NCBI GenBank assembly: GCA_947577185.1
Contig: CANPUE010000008.1
Coordinates: 1-64,000 of the forward strand
Length of the DNA stretch: 64,000 nucleotides
Source of the DNA: an uncultured Lachnospiraceae bacterium
GTDB lineage: Bacteria; Bacillota; Clostridia; Lachnospirales; Lachnospiraceae
Direction: 5' to 3'
The position numbers and the translations under genes were made by a program. This document shows positions 9,043 through 19,856 of the stretch, piece by piece. Every line of letters begins with the position of its first letter. Within the stretch, counting starts at the first letter, position 1. The notes below the pieces were generated by a model that was not told the origin of the DNA, ran no database searches, and saw only the letters and a list, made by a program, of their open reading frames with translations.

Positions 9043-12000
9043 CTAATTACCAAAATACTTCACACCAGACTCAAAAATCTTCAAATCCTGTTCCCCGTAA
9101 ATATTCACCGCAACGCCGTCGCCTCTTCTCTCCGCGTGTGCCATCTTGCCGAAACAGCGCCCGTCAGGGGAAGTGATCCCTTCGATCGCAGCATAGGAAC
9201 CGTTGATATTCCATTCTTCATCCATGGATACGTTCCCTGTAAAGTCTGCATACTGCGTGGCCACCTGTCCATTGGCGAACAGCCTGTCGATCCATTCTTT
9301 TGACGCCACGAAACGTCCTTCTCCATGGGATGCCGGGTTAACATAAGTTTCTCCGGGCACAGCCCCCTGTAACCAGGGGGATTTGTTGGAAACCACTTTA
9401 ATATATGCCATCTTGGAAATCAGGCGGTTAACGGTATTGAAGGTCAGCGTCGGAGCGTCCTCCTTCTGCCCCGTGATCTCGCCGTTTGGCACAAGCCCAA
9501 GCTTAATCAGCGCCTGGAAACCATTGCAGATGCCCAGTGCAAGACCGTCCCGTTCCTGTAACAGTTTCATAACCGCTTCTTTTATCTTCTCATTCTGGAA
9601 AGCCGTCGCGAAAAACTTCGCGGAGCCGTCCGGCTCGTCACCCGCAGAAAATCCGCCGGGGAACATAATGATCTGCGCCTGGGAAATTGCCTTTTCAAAA
9701 ACATCCACGCTTTCCCGGATGTCCCGTGCTGTCATGTTTTTAAATACTTTCGTTATCACATCGGCACCGGCTCTCTCAAAAGCTCCTGCACTGTCATATT
9801 CACAGTTTGTCCCCGGAAAGACCGGAATAAATACGGTCGGCCTTGCAATTTTGTGCCTGCACACATAGACGTTTTCCGCATGATAGACTTCCGATGAGAC
9901 CGGAGTCTTATCTTTGTTTGAAGTGTAAGGGAACACCTTATCCAATTTGCTCTTCCAGGCCTGCAGCGCTTCTTCCATCGGTATTGTGACATCCTGATAT
10001 GCAAAAACGCCGTCCTCCGTAACCGTACCGACTAACATGCAGTCCGCATTCTCTTTCACAAGCCCGTTTGCCGCATCCGCCGGCATTTCCGCGAGGATAT
10101 CGCCCAGCGCGTTTCCAAACAGCGCTTCTTTCGTCACATCCGCTTCTATGGTCACACCAAGCTTATTGCCGAACGCCATCTTGCTGACCGCCGCCGCCAT
10201 GCCCCTTGCATCCAGTGCATAAGCCGCCGTGATCTTATGTTCTGACATAAGTGTCAGAATCTTATCGTATAGCTGCATCACCTTCCCGTAAACAGGCAGG
10301 TCATATTCGTCTTTTTCTATTTTGAAACGTACCAGTCTGTCCCCGGCCTTTTTGAGTTCCGGGCTGATGATGTTCTGTTTCCTGCCAATATCCACGGCGA
10401 AGGAAACGAGTGTCGGCGGCACGTCGATATCGTTAAACGTACCGGACATGGAATCTTTACCGCCAATCGCCGCAAGCCCATAGGCAGTCTGCGCCTGATA
10501 CGCGCCAAGCAGTGCCGCAAACGGCTGGCTCCAGCGCGCAGGATCCTGTGTCATGCGTCTGAAATATTCCTGGAACGTGAAACGGATCGTCTTATAATCG
10601 CCTCCGTTTGCCACGATCTTCGCCATGGATTCCGTCACCGCATAGACCGCGCCGTGATAGGGACTCCAGCTTGACAGATAAGGATCAAAGCCATAACTCA
10701 TCATCGTCACCGTATCCGTCTTTCCCTGCAGGAGCGGCAGTTTCGCTACCATCGCCTGTGTCTGTGTGAGCTGGTATTTACCGCCGTACGGCATATAGAC
10801 GCTGCCCGCACCGATCGAGGCGTCGAACATCTCCACAAGTCCCTTCTGGGAACACACATTCAGGTCATTTAACAGCGCAAGCCATGCTTCTTTCACATCG
10901 CTGCGGTCCAAAGCTTCCTGCACGGCAGGCACTGCGATCCTGCGCAGATAATTTTCTTCCGGGACCGGCATGTCCACGGATACGGCTGTCTCCTGATGCG
11001 CGCCGTTCGTATCGAGAAATGCTCTGGAAATATTAACGATCTCTTTCCCACGCCATTTCAGGATCAGACGCGGTTCTTTCGTAACGACCGCGACTGCGAC
11101 CGCTTCCAGATTTTCCTCCGATGCATATCCTAAAAACGTATTTACGTCTGCCGGAGAAACCACCACTGCCATCCGCTCCTGCGATTCGGAAATGGCAAGC
11201 TCCGTGCCGTCCAGACCCGCATATTTTTTCGGTACCCGATCCAGATCCACGATGAGACCATCTGCCAGTTCCCCGATCGCCACGGAAACACCGCCCGCGC
11301 CGAAGTCATTGCATTTTTTGATCAGACGGCTGACCTCTTCCCTGCGGAAAAGTCTCTGGATCTTGCGCTCTGTCGGCGCATTTCCCTTCTGCACTTCTGC
11401 GCCGCATGTCTCGATAGAGCTTTCCGTGTGCACTTTGGAAGAACCTGTGGCACCGCCGCAGCCGTCGCGTCCTGTCCTGCCGCCGAGTAAAATGATGACA
11501 TCATCCGGATCCGAGGTCCCGCGCACAACATTTTTCCTGGGCGCCGCACCCATGACTGCCCCGATCTCCATTCTTTTGGCTACATAGTCGGGATGATAGA
11601 TCTCCTGTACCAGTCCGGTTGCAAGACCGATCTGGTTTCCATAAGAAGAATAACCGTCCGCCGCATCGCGCACCAGCTTCTTCTGTGATAATTTGCCCTT
11701 GAGCGTATCCGCGACGGGTACTGTCGGATCCGCCGCGCCCGTGACGCGCATCGCCTGATAGACATAGCCTCTCCCGGAAAGCGGATCTCTGATCGCACCG
11801 CCCAGACAGGTAGCCGCACCGCCGAACGGTTCGATCTCCGTCGGATGGTTGTGTGTCTCGTTTTTAAAAAATACCAGCCATTCTTCGGTCACAGGCCCTT
11901 CGCCATAATCTATTTCCACCGGAACGACAATCGAACAGGCATTGATCTCATCCGACTGCTCCATATCGTTCAGCTTTCCTTCTTTTTTCAGCCTGCGCAT

Positions 12001-12861
12001 TGCGATCAGCGCAAGATCCATCAGACAGATAAACTTTTCCTTCTTATATTCCGGCGTCCTGCCGCCAAAGACTTCCTCTCTCGTCTCGAGATAACTCTCA
12101 TAAGTCTCTTTGATCGGTTTCTGATAATAGCCGTCCTGGAATGTAATGTCCTTTAATTCCGTGGAGAATGTCGTGTGACGGCAGTGATCCGACCAGTAAG
12201 TATCCAGCACGCGGATCTCTGTCATCGTAGGATCTCTGTGTTCTTCCCCGTGGTAATACTTCTGGATATGCAAAAAGTCCTGAAACGTCATTGCCAGACC
12301 GAGAGAATCATACAATTCATGCAGTTCTGCCTCCGGCATATCCGCGAATCCTTCAAAGACAGTCACATCTGCGGGTTCTTCATAGACCGTGATCAGCGTT
12401 TCCGGTTTCACCATATCAGTCTCTCTGGAATCGACCGGGTTAATGCAGTAAGCTTTGATCCTGGCAAACTCGCTCTCGGATACCTGTCCTGTTATCAAAT
12501 AAGTGACAGCAGTCCGAATCACCGGATTCTCGTCTTCTTTCAGGAATTGTATGCACTGTACGGCAGAATCCGCTCTCTGGTCAAACTGCCCCGGCAGAAA
12601 TTCCACACTGAATACTTTTCCGTCCGCAGGGATCTCGATCTCTTCCCGATACAGAATGTCGACAGGCGGTTCGGAAAATACGGTCCGGCATGCCATGTCG
12701 AAAATGCCGTCCGATATGTTTTCCACATCATAGCGGATAAACACCCTGACTTCATTCACGCCTGCGATACCCAGATAGCTCCCGAGTTCCTCCTTCAGTT
12801 CTTTTGCCTTTACCGCAAAAGGCTCTTTTTTCTCCACATAAATACGCTTTACATTTCCCAT
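9043..12861 (-). CDS. purL: Phosphoribosylformylglycinamidine synthase, long single-chain form
   Basis: 1272 aa; DTYWSDHCRHTTF, GGAATCLGGAIRDPLSGRGYV and C-terminal GATase region VFPGTNCEYDSA / GICNGFQALIKLGL. Confidence 0.96.
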   Translation of the reverse strand: MGNVKRIYVEKKEPFAVKAKELKEELGSYLGIAGVNEVRVFIRYDVENISDGIFDMACRTVFSEPPVDILYREEIEIPADGKVFSVEFLPGQFDQRADSAVQCIQFLKEDENPVIRTAVTYLITGQVSESEFARIKAYCINPVDSRETDMVKPETLITVYEEPADVTVFEGFADMPEAELHELYDSLGLAMTFQDFLHIQKYYHGEEHRDPTMTEIRVLDTYWSDHCRHTTFSTELKDITFQDGYYQKPIKETYESYLETREEVFGGRTPEYKKEKFICLMDLALIAMRRLKKEGKLNDMEQSDEINACSIVVPVEIDYGEGPVTEEWLVFFKNETHNHPTEIEPFGGAATCLGGAIRDPLSGRGYVYQAMRVTGAADPTVPVADTLKGKLSQKKLVRDAADGYSSYGNQIGLATGLVQEIYHPDYVAKRMEIGAVMGAAPRKNVVRGTSDPDDVIILLGGRTGRDGCGGATGSSKVHTESSIETCGAEVQKGNAPTERKIQRLFRREEVSRLIKKCNDFGAGGVSVAIGELADGLIVDLDRVPKKYAGLDGTELAISESQERMAVVVSPADVNTFLGYASEENLEAVAVAVVTKEPRLILKWRGKEIVNISRAFLDTNGAHQETAVSVDMPVPEENYLRRIAVPAVQEALDRSDVKEAWLALLNDLNVCSQKGLVEMFDASIGAGSVYMPYGGKYQLTQTQAMVAKLPLLQGKTDTVTMMSYGFDPYLSSWSPYHGAVYAVTESMAKIVANGGDYKTIRFTFQEYFRRMTQDPARWSQPFAALLGAYQAQTAYGLAAIGGKDSMSGTFNDIDVPPTLVSFAVDIGRKQNIISPELKKAGDRLVRFKIEKDEYDLPVYGKVMQLYDKILTLMSEHKITAAYALDARGMAAAVSKMAFGNKLGVTIEADVTKEALFGNALGDILAEMPADAANGLVKENADCMLVGTVTEDGVFAYQDVTIPMEEALQAWKSKLDKVFPYTSNKDKTPVSSEVYHAENVYVCRHKIARPTVFIPVFPGTNCEYDSAGAFERAGADVITKVFKNMTARDIRESVDVFEKAISQAQIIMFPGGFSAGDEPDGSAKFFATAFQNEKIKEAVMKLLQERDGLALGICNGFQALIKLGLVPNGEITGQKEDAPTLTFNTVNRLISKMAYIKVVSNKSPWLQGAVPGETYVNPASHGEGRFVASKEWIDRLFANGQVATQYADFTGNVSMDEEWNINGSYAAIEGITSPDGRCFGKMAHAERRGDGVAVNIYGEQDLKIFESGVKYFGN

Positions 12862-12899
12862 GATGAATTTGTTCCTCCGTATAGAACCTGCTGTTTTAT

Positions 12900-13475
12900 T
12901 TACATTTCAATGATCAGCCCCTGCATGATATACAAAAGCTGTTCATCAACCATTGCTTCCGTGATCCCTATCGTCAGCGAATTGATCTTCATCCCTTCCA
13001 GAACATACATGATATTGTCTGCCGCGCCTTTCGGATCCTCACAGTAAAATTCTCCCGATGAAATTCCCGATTCGATCAGTTTCTCAATCACTCTTGCCCC
13101 GGCCTCAAACTGCTTGCGCAGCACCTCATTTTTTTTGTTTTCAAACGCATACTCATAGACAGCCATCGTCAGATTATTCTTTTTGCGCAGAAGCTCCTTC
13201 TTCTGCTCTTTTAAAAACAGCGTCAGGATATCCGCCGCAGAGTCGTCCTGCGTAATATTGTTGGAAAACACGTCGTCCGTCTCATCCGCATCCTGCTGTA
13301 AGACAGCGAGCAGAATCTCCTCTGTACTGCCAAAATACAGATACAGTCCGCCCCTGCTGATATCGCAGGCTTCCACGATATCTTTCATCGTCACATTTTT
13401 ATAGCCTTTCTCCACAAATACTCTGCGCGCCGTTTCCAAAATATACTGTTTCTTCTGTAGCGATTTTTCTCCCAT
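12900..13475 (-). CDS. TetR/AcrR-family transcriptional regulator
   Basis: N-terminal HTH KKQYILETARRVFVEKGYKNVTMKDIVEACDISRGGLYLYF. Start moved to MGEKSLQ. Confidence 0.9.
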   Translation of the reverse strand: MGEKSLQKKQYILETARRVFVEKGYKNVTMKDIVEACDISRGGLYLYFGSTEEILLAVLQQDADETDDVFSNNITQDDSAADILTLFLKEQKKELLRKKNNLTMAVYEYAFENKKNEVLRKQFEAGARVIEKLIESGISSGEFYCEDPKGAADNIMYVLEGMKINSLTIGITEAMVDEQLLYIMQGLIIEM

Positions 13476-13501
13476 AAATACCCAAATACCTTCCTTAATA
13501 G

Positions 13502-13972
13502 TTACGTCATCGGCCTGTCCCAAAATTCCAGGTTTTCCTTCATCTTCTTTACCACACCCAGAAAAATACGTTCTTCGACCGCTTCGGACCACATTCTCCC
13601 CTTTGTCATTCCACCCATTACATATTTCGATAAGATTCCTTTGAGAATATCCATCTGCGTGATATCCGCTTTCTCTATCATCTTCCGTTCATCTTCGTGC
13701 GTCCGCATTCTGTATCTGGAATAAATATAGACATAATTCCTGTCGACCAGATTCGTTCTCTGTACTTCCTTAATGAAACCTAACAGCGTACTGTCATAGA
13801 CCGGAAACGGGATGGAATGGCCTTCGATGCCGGAACCACTAAATGTTTCCGACACGACTGCCCCCGACTTTTCTTCCAGCCACGGCAGATAACGGATCAG
13901 CCGTTCCACATCGGGCTTATATTCCTGTACAACCCGCTTTCTATATTCGATATCTTCCTTTTCTATTGCCAT
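13502..13972 (-). CDS. Conserved hypothetical protein
   Basis: Likely start MAIEKEDIEYRKRVVQEYKPDVERLIRYLPWLEEKSG; ends 26 bp before the TetR start. Confidence 0.7.
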   Translation of the reverse strand: MAIEKEDIEYRKRVVQEYKPDVERLIRYLPWLEEKSGAVVSETFSGSGIEGHSIPFPVYDSTLLGFIKEVQRTNLVDRNYVYIYSRYRMRTHEDERKMIEKADITQMDILKGILSKYVMGGMTKGRMWSEAVEERIFLGVVKKMKENLEFWDRPMT

Positions 13973-14080
13973 ATGAATTCCTGTAACCTTTCCCGTCCTG
14001 CCCCATACAGAGGGGCAAAAAAACATATATGTCATAAATATTTTATCATACCTGCCATAAAAGTACAGCATAAAAATCAG

Positions 14081-14110
14081 AAAAAAAGAACCCTGTACGG
14101 TTCTTTTTTT
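14081..14110 (-). terminator. Bidirectional intrinsic terminator downstream of the second carB
   Basis: AAAAAAAGAACC-ctgtac-GGTTCTTTTTTT, perfect 12-bp stem with A/T tracts on both sides. Confidence 0.85.
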
Positions 14111-14117
14111 CAGTTCC

Positions 14118-17100
14118 TTATTTATCATGAATCTCACTGTGCAGTTCCTGCAGTGATTTCACTTCGCTGCTCTTATGCGTTTTCAGATAATGGATTCCCT
14201 CTGCCGTTACCTTCGCCGCGGCAACTGTCGTGATATAAGGCGCCTTGGCCTTGATCGCCGCCTTGCGCAGATAACTGTCATCATGCCGGCCGTCCTTTCC
14301 GACCGGAGAATTGATGATCAGGTCAAAATCTCCGTTGGTGATCATATCGCCCACGTTCGGACGTCCTTCATAAAGTTTCTTCACCCTGACTGCAGGGATG
14401 CCCGCCTCCGTGATCAGCTTCCAGGTTCCCTCGGTCGCCATGATCCGAAAACCGTCTCCCGCCAGGCTCTTTGCTACCTCGACCACCTCGTCTTTGTCCT
14501 TTTTGTTGACGGAAATCAGTACCGTTCCCTCAAGCGGTAACTTCGACGAAACCGCCTCCTGTGCCTTGAAAAACGCTTCCCCATAAGAACGGGACAGCCC
14601 GAGCACTTCCCCGGTGGAACGCATTTCCGGCCCCAGAACGGGGTCTACTTCCGGAAACATATTGAAGGGAAAAGCCGCCTCCTTTACCCCGTAGTTGGGA
14701 ATCACCTGTTCCTTTAACGCCGGCACCGGCGAAGGACGTCCCGTCAGTTCCGATATGATGATCTCCGTCGCCAGAGGCACCATGCGGATATTGCAGACCT
14801 TCGATACAAGCGGTACGGTCCGCGACGCTCTGGGATTTGCCTCGAGCACAAAGACCTTTCCGTTTTCGATGGCATACTGCATATTCATCAGGCCTTTGAC
14901 ATGCATTTCTTCCGCGATCTTTCTTGTATATTCCTTGATCGTCTCCACACTTTCCTCCGGAATGTGCACGGAAGGAATGATGCAGGCCGAATCTCCGGAG
15001 TGAATGCCCGCCAGTTCGATATGCTCCATCACGGCAGGTACAAAAGCATGTTCCCCGTCGCTGATCGCGTCCGCTTCACATTCCAGCGCATGATTTAAGA
15101 ATCTGTCGATCAGAATCGGACGGTCCGGCGTCACGCCGACTGCCGCATTCATATATTCTGTCATGCTCTCATCGTCGTAAACCACTTCCATCCCTCTGCC
15201 GCCTAATACATAGGAAGGACGCACCATCACCGGATAGCCGATTTCTCTGGCGATCACAAGGGCTTCCTCCACCGTAGTCGCCATACCCGACTCCGGCATG
15301 GGGATCTCCAGCTTTTCCATCATCGCACGGAACTGATCCCTGTCCTCCGCCAGATCGATCACAGACGGGGAAGTTCCCAAAATGCGCACACCGTTCTCTT
15401 CCAGTTCTGATGCCAGGTTGAGCGGTGTCTGTCCGCCAAACTGAGCGATCACACCGAGCGGCTTCTCTTTTTTATAAATGCTTAACACATCTTCCAGCGT
15501 TAGCGGCTCGAAATACAGCTTGTCAGACGTATCATAATCGGTCGAAACGGTTTCCGGATTACAATTGACAATGATCGTCTCAAAACCAAGCTTTTTCAGA
15601 GCCATCGCCGCGTGAACACAGCAATAGTCAAACTCGATGCCCTGCCCGATACGGTTCGGCCCGCCTCCCAGGATCATGATTTTTTGCTTATCTTCGTTCA
15701 CCGGGTTTTTGTCCGGCGCATTGTAGGTGGAATAGAAATAGGCGCTGTCCTTTGTCCCGCTGACATGAACGCCTTCCCACGCCTCTTCCACTCCCAGTTC
15801 TATCCGGCGGCGGCGGATCTCTTCTTCCGGCACTTCCAGAAGGATGCTCAGATACTTATCGGAGAATCCGTCTTTCTTGGCCGCAGTCAGCATCTCATCG
15901 GACGGCAGACTTCCTTTATACTGTAAAATAGCCTCTTCTTCCTCTACAAGCTCTTTCATCTGCTCGATAAAATAGGCTTTGACTCTGGTGATCTCGTGGA
16001 TCTCTTCCACTGTCGCGCCCTTTCTAAGCGCCTCATACATCAGGAAATGCCGCTCACTCGAAGGCGTATTCAGCCTTCTGAGCAGTTCTTCTTTCGGCAG
16101 TTTATCAAAATCTTTCGCATGTCCCAGGCCATAACGTCCTGTTTCCAGCGAACGGATTGCTTTCTGAAACGCTTCTTTATAGGTCCTGCCGATGCTCATG
16201 ACCTCGCCGACGGCCCGCATCTGCGTCCCTAATCTGTCCTCGACGCCTTTAAACTTCTCAAACGCCCATCTGGCAAATTTGATCACCACATAATCGCCGT
16301 CAGGCACATACCGGTCAAGCGTACCGTATTTGCCGCAGGGAATGTCCTTTAAAGTAAGTCCTGCCGCCAACATCGCGGATACCAGTGCGATCGGGAATCC
16401 TGTTGCTTTGGAAGCCAGCGCAGAAGAACGCGAAGTCCGGGGGTTGATCTCGATAACGATGATCCGGTCCGTCTCCGGGTCATGCGCAAACTGTACGTTC
16501 GTGCCGCCGATCACCTCTACCGATTCCACGATCTTATACGCCTGTTCCTGTAATCGCTTCTGACATTCCTTTGAAATTGTCAGCATGGGCGCCGAGCAGA
16601 AAGAGTCTCCCGTATGCACGCCCAGCGGATCGATATTTTCTATGAAGCAGACCGTGATGATATTATTGTCCGCATCACGCACCACCTCCAGTTCCAGTTC
16701 CTCCCATCCGAGAATGGACTCTTCCACCAGAACCTGTCCCACCAGAGATGCCTGCAGTCCTCTTGCACAGACCACTTTCAATTCTTCGCGGTTGTATACA
16801 AGCCCGCCTCCGGCGCCGCCCATCGTATAGGCAGGGCGCAGAACGACCGGATAACCCAGTTTCTCTGCGATAGAAAGCGCTTCCTCCACCGAGTAGGCTA
16901 CCTCGCTGCGCGCCATCTCGATACCGAGTCTGTTCATCGTCTTCTTAAATTCAATACGGTCTTCCCCGCGTTCTATGGCATCCACCTGCACACCGATGAC
17001 TTTTACGTTATATTTTGTAAGGACACCCGCCTTATTTAACTCTGCACACAAATTAAGCCCGGATTGCCCTCCCAGATTGGGAAGCAGCGCATCGGGGCGT

Positions 17101-17342
17101 TCCTTTGCAATAATCTGTTCCAAACGTTCTACATTAAGCGGCTCGATATAGGTCACATCCGCAGTCTCCGGATCCGTCATGATCGTCGCCGGATTGGAAT
17201 TGACAAGTACGATCTCGTACCCCAGTTTGCGAAGCGCCTTGCAGGCCTGCGTCCCTGAATAGTCGAATTCGCAGGCCTGCCCGATGATGATCGGACCCGA
17301 ACCAATGATCAGCACCTTATGAATATCTGTTCTTTTTGGCAT
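14118..17342 (-). CDS. carB: Carbamoyl-phosphate synthase large subunit (copy 2, no adjacent carA)
   Basis: 1074 aa; MPKRTDIHKVLIIGSGPIIIGQACEFDYSGTQA and IMILGGGPNRIGQGIEFDYCCVHA; both ATP-grasp halves present. Confidence 0.95.
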   Translation of the reverse strand: MPKRTDIHKVLIIGSGPIIIGQACEFDYSGTQACKALRKLGYEIVLVNSNPATIMTDPETADVTYIEPLNVERLEQIIAKERPDALLPNLGGQSGLNLCAELNKAGVLTKYNVKVIGVQVDAIERGEDRIEFKKTMNRLGIEMARSEVAYSVEEALSIAEKLGYPVVLRPAYTMGGAGGGLVYNREELKVVCARGLQASLVGQVLVEESILGWEELELEVVRDADNNIITVCFIENIDPLGVHTGDSFCSAPMLTISKECQKRLQEQAYKIVESVEVIGGTNVQFAHDPETDRIIVIEINPRTSRSSALASKATGFPIALVSAMLAAGLTLKDIPCGKYGTLDRYVPDGDYVVIKFARWAFEKFKGVEDRLGTQMRAVGEVMSIGRTYKEAFQKAIRSLETGRYGLGHAKDFDKLPKEELLRRLNTPSSERHFLMYEALRKGATVEEIHEITRVKAYFIEQMKELVEEEEAILQYKGSLPSDEMLTAAKKDGFSDKYLSILLEVPEEEIRRRRIELGVEEAWEGVHVSGTKDSAYFYSTYNAPDKNPVNEDKQKIMILGGGPNRIGQGIEFDYCCVHAAMALKKLGFETIIVNCNPETVSTDYDTSDKLYFEPLTLEDVLSIYKKEKPLGVIAQFGGQTPLNLASELEENGVRILGTSPSVIDLAEDRDQFRAMMEKLEIPMPESGMATTVEEALVIAREIGYPVMVRPSYVLGGRGMEVVYDDESMTEYMNAAVGVTPDRPILIDRFLNHALECEADAISDGEHAFVPAVMEHIELAGIHSGDSACIIPSVHIPEESVETIKEYTRKIAEEMHVKGLMNMQYAIENGKVFVLEANPRASRTVPLVSKVCNIRMVPLATEIIISELTGRPSPVPALKEQVIPNYGVKEAAFPFNMFPEVDPVLGPEMRSTGEVLGLSRSYGEAFFKAQEAVSSKLPLEGTVLISVNKKDKDEVVEVAKSLAGDGFRIMATEGTWKLITEAGIPAVRVKKLYEGRPNVGDMITNGDFDLIINSPVGKDGRHDDSYLRKAAIKAKAPYITTVAAAKVTAEGIHYLKTHKSSEVKSLQELHSEIHDK

Positions 17343-17468
17343 AAATAATCCTCCCTGCCTTTTATCAAATGCTCTTCTGTTTGTCTGCTGTTCATCATTT
17401 TATCACCAGATACGAGGCAGTGTCAATTCAGTTCCGTATTTCCATGTAAATTTCCTTTTCCTCTTTCC

Positions 17469-17497
17469 TTGTATTTATGCCCTAAAAGTTTTATAAT
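17469..17497 (+). promoter_or_regulatory. Sigma-A-like promoter of the CRP-like gene
   Basis: TTGTAT - 17 nt - TATAAT, 49 nt upstream of the likely ATG. Confidence 0.65.
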
Positions 17498-17545
17498 AGT
17501 AAGAAAATACGTATGTCTGCACCGCAGACAGAGGGGAGTAATCAT

Positions 17546-19807
17546 ATGGCAGTTAAGGAATTCCCTATGGGAACATTGATGTTCCAGAGTGAACAGCCCA
17601 TTACAGCCTTGCATGTAATCGCAAAAGGCACCGTACGCGCTTCCTTTCCGGGCGGCGAATTTTATTTAAACAAAGGAGATGTCATAGGAGTCTGCGAACT
17701 CTTCTATGATTCCTATTTTATCACGTATCAGGCGGCAGAGGATGTAGCGCTTGCCCCCTATTCGTGTACAGACGGGCATCTGTCCGATCTGCTTCACGCC
17801 AAATCAGATCTGTCCAATCTTATCGTAACTTCTTTGTTCAGACAGCTTCAGGAGATCGTTGATCAGTATGAACTGATGCGTTTCGATTGTGACAACTTTT
17901 ATCAATATCTGATGAAGAGTTATTCTGAATACAGCCGTTTCACCACAAAACACGGTTTCTCCACAAGAGCGCTTCCGGGTCTGGAAAACGTATCCGAACT
18001 GGTTCTTGAGGAAGATGTGCCCGACTGGCTGAGCAATTATTACGGACAGCTGCAGCGTATCATGAAAAGTATATCCGCGAAAGCACAGATTGCCGACTTT
18101 ATCCTCGGCATGTTATTAAAAGCCAGTCAGGATGTCTATGATATCATATCCGTCTGCCGTGAACTTTACGATTATAAAGAAGGGATCTCCGATCTGCTCA
18201 TGAACGAGAACCGGCTCGACTTCTTTGATCTGTATGCGAGCATCCTGTACAAGATCGGTGCGCACAACGAAGATTCCACCGCCATCACGGCCGCGCTCGG
18301 CACCATGATGATTCAGCTGGAAAATCATGATTCCATTGATAAGGACATGTACAGAGAACGTGTCAGGGAATACAAGGAGAAACTCGAGGTTTTGCAGCAG
18401 TCCTCCGATTCCCCGGTCGATCAGGCTTCCGCTTCCGAGGTGCCTGACCTCACAGATTCCCTGCATACGATCCTGACCTATGCGGAATGTGATGACGATA
18501 CCGCTTCCAAGTTCAAAGAAGCAATCGAAAAATTCAATAAAATGACAGATAAGAACGCTTCTGATGACGCCAGCAGAAAACTGCGCATGACGATCACCAA
18601 GCTGTTTTATCAGGTTTATACAAGTGCCTTTCTCAAAAGCCTTTCCGACTCCAAAGTACCGAAGATCGTCAAAATGTTCTTCAATTTCGGTTATGTGGAC
18701 GAGAAGCTGGCAGGACTGGAAAATGCCTCTTATCTTTATTCCATCGTAGATGCTCTGCCAACCGATCCTTCCCGGAAAGTTTACACAGCTTACGAATGGC
18801 TGAGGGCTGTCTATGAGGGCCGCAAAGCGCCCTGCCGGAACGAATTTGACAATGACTACGCGGCTTATGTCCATGAACTGAAAGTTACCGGTAAGATCAC
18901 TGCCGCCGAAGAGGCGCCTATGTTAACAGACAAAAAGGCACAGGTAGAGTTTGAATTAAGCAATATGTTCCAGTCCGTAAACAAGATCACTTTTGGACGT
19001 ATCAGTATCTTCTGTCCTGTTTTTTCCGAGAGCAACGTCCTGAAAGACCTGTCAGGTTCTCTTGTTTCCGCCGACAAAATACGGGACTGCTTCGAACATA
19101 TCCGGAATACCGATTTCAGCGCTTATTACCGGGAGACGATGTACAGCAATCCGGATATCGGCATTGCGAAAGAGTCTGTCAGCGTAGAAATCCTTCCCGA
19201 TGTCATTCTGATGCCCAATGTCGGTGTCCGCGGCGTGATGTGGCAGGAGATCGAGGGCAGAAAACGTACAACGCCTTCCCGCATGATGGTTTCCATCTTC
19301 CAGATGGAAGATCTGAACAATATTCTCGTGCGTCTGACAGGCGAATACCGTTGGGAAATGTGCAAACGTATTCAGGGTGCAAGATGGAACGACGTTTCCG
19401 AACCTTCACTTACAAGTGAATACTTCGACTATATCCAGTTTTATAAGAAAAACAGGGAGCTGTCCGCAGATGCGAAAGACAAAGTCAAACTCAGCATGCA
19501 GAAAGCAAAGAACAGTTTCAAGGAAATGTTTATACGCGACTATGAGTCCTGGATCATTTATGAGGGCGCAGGCTCACCGCGTCTGAATAAGGTGGCCCGT
19601 AACATCCTCTTCACACACTGTCCGTTCTCAAGAGAGATCAGGAACAAGTTAAAAGCCAACCCCTTATATAAAGAAACGATGGACCGCTATGACATCAAGC
19701 TGTCTCAGAAAGTCCATCATATGGATAATCTGTATCAGAAGATCCGCAAAACCTCCGCGGAGATTCCCACGGAGATCGAAAACCAGCGGGCATTTTTGCT
19801 GAAATAA
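17546..19807 (+). CDS. Large cyclic-nucleotide-binding-domain (CRP-like) protein of unknown function
   Basis: Likely start MAVKEFPMGTLMFQSEQPITALHVIAKGTVRASFPGGEFYLNKGDVIGVCELFYDSYFITYQAAEDVALAPY (cNMP-binding beta-roll). About 600 further aa with no recognised domain. Confidence 0.8.
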   Translation: MAVKEFPMGTLMFQSEQPITALHVIAKGTVRASFPGGEFYLNKGDVIGVCELFYDSYFITYQAAEDVALAPYSCTDGHLSDLLHAKSDLSNLIVTSLFRQLQEIVDQYELMRFDCDNFYQYLMKSYSEYSRFTTKHGFSTRALPGLENVSELVLEEDVPDWLSNYYGQLQRIMKSISAKAQIADFILGMLLKASQDVYDIISVCRELYDYKEGISDLLMNENRLDFFDLYASILYKIGAHNEDSTAITAALGTMMIQLENHDSIDKDMYRERVREYKEKLEVLQQSSDSPVDQASASEVPDLTDSLHTILTYAECDDDTASKFKEAIEKFNKMTDKNASDDASRKLRMTITKLFYQVYTSAFLKSLSDSKVPKIVKMFFNFGYVDEKLAGLENASYLYSIVDALPTDPSRKVYTAYEWLRAVYEGRKAPCRNEFDNDYAAYVHELKVTGKITAAEEAPMLTDKKAQVEFELSNMFQSVNKITFGRISIFCPVFSESNVLKDLSGSLVSADKIRDCFEHIRNTDFSAYYRETMYSNPDIGIAKESVSVEILPDVILMPNVGVRGVMWQEIEGRKRTTPSRMMVSIFQMEDLNNILVRLTGEYRWEMCKRIQGARWNDVSEPSLTSEYFDYIQFYKKNRELSADAKDKVKLSMQKAKNSFKEMFIRDYESWIIYEGAGSPRLNKVARNILFTHCPFSREIRNKLKANPLYKETMDRYDIKLSQKVHHMDNLYQKIRKTSAEIPTEIENQRAFLLK

Positions 19808-19856
19808 CCGGAATCACTTATATGACTTTTACAGGAATACGAACTGAAATATCAAA

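Noticed and set aside
12175-13047. 290-aa + strand ORF opposite purL/TetR
   Set aside because: Antisense shadow of two real genes.
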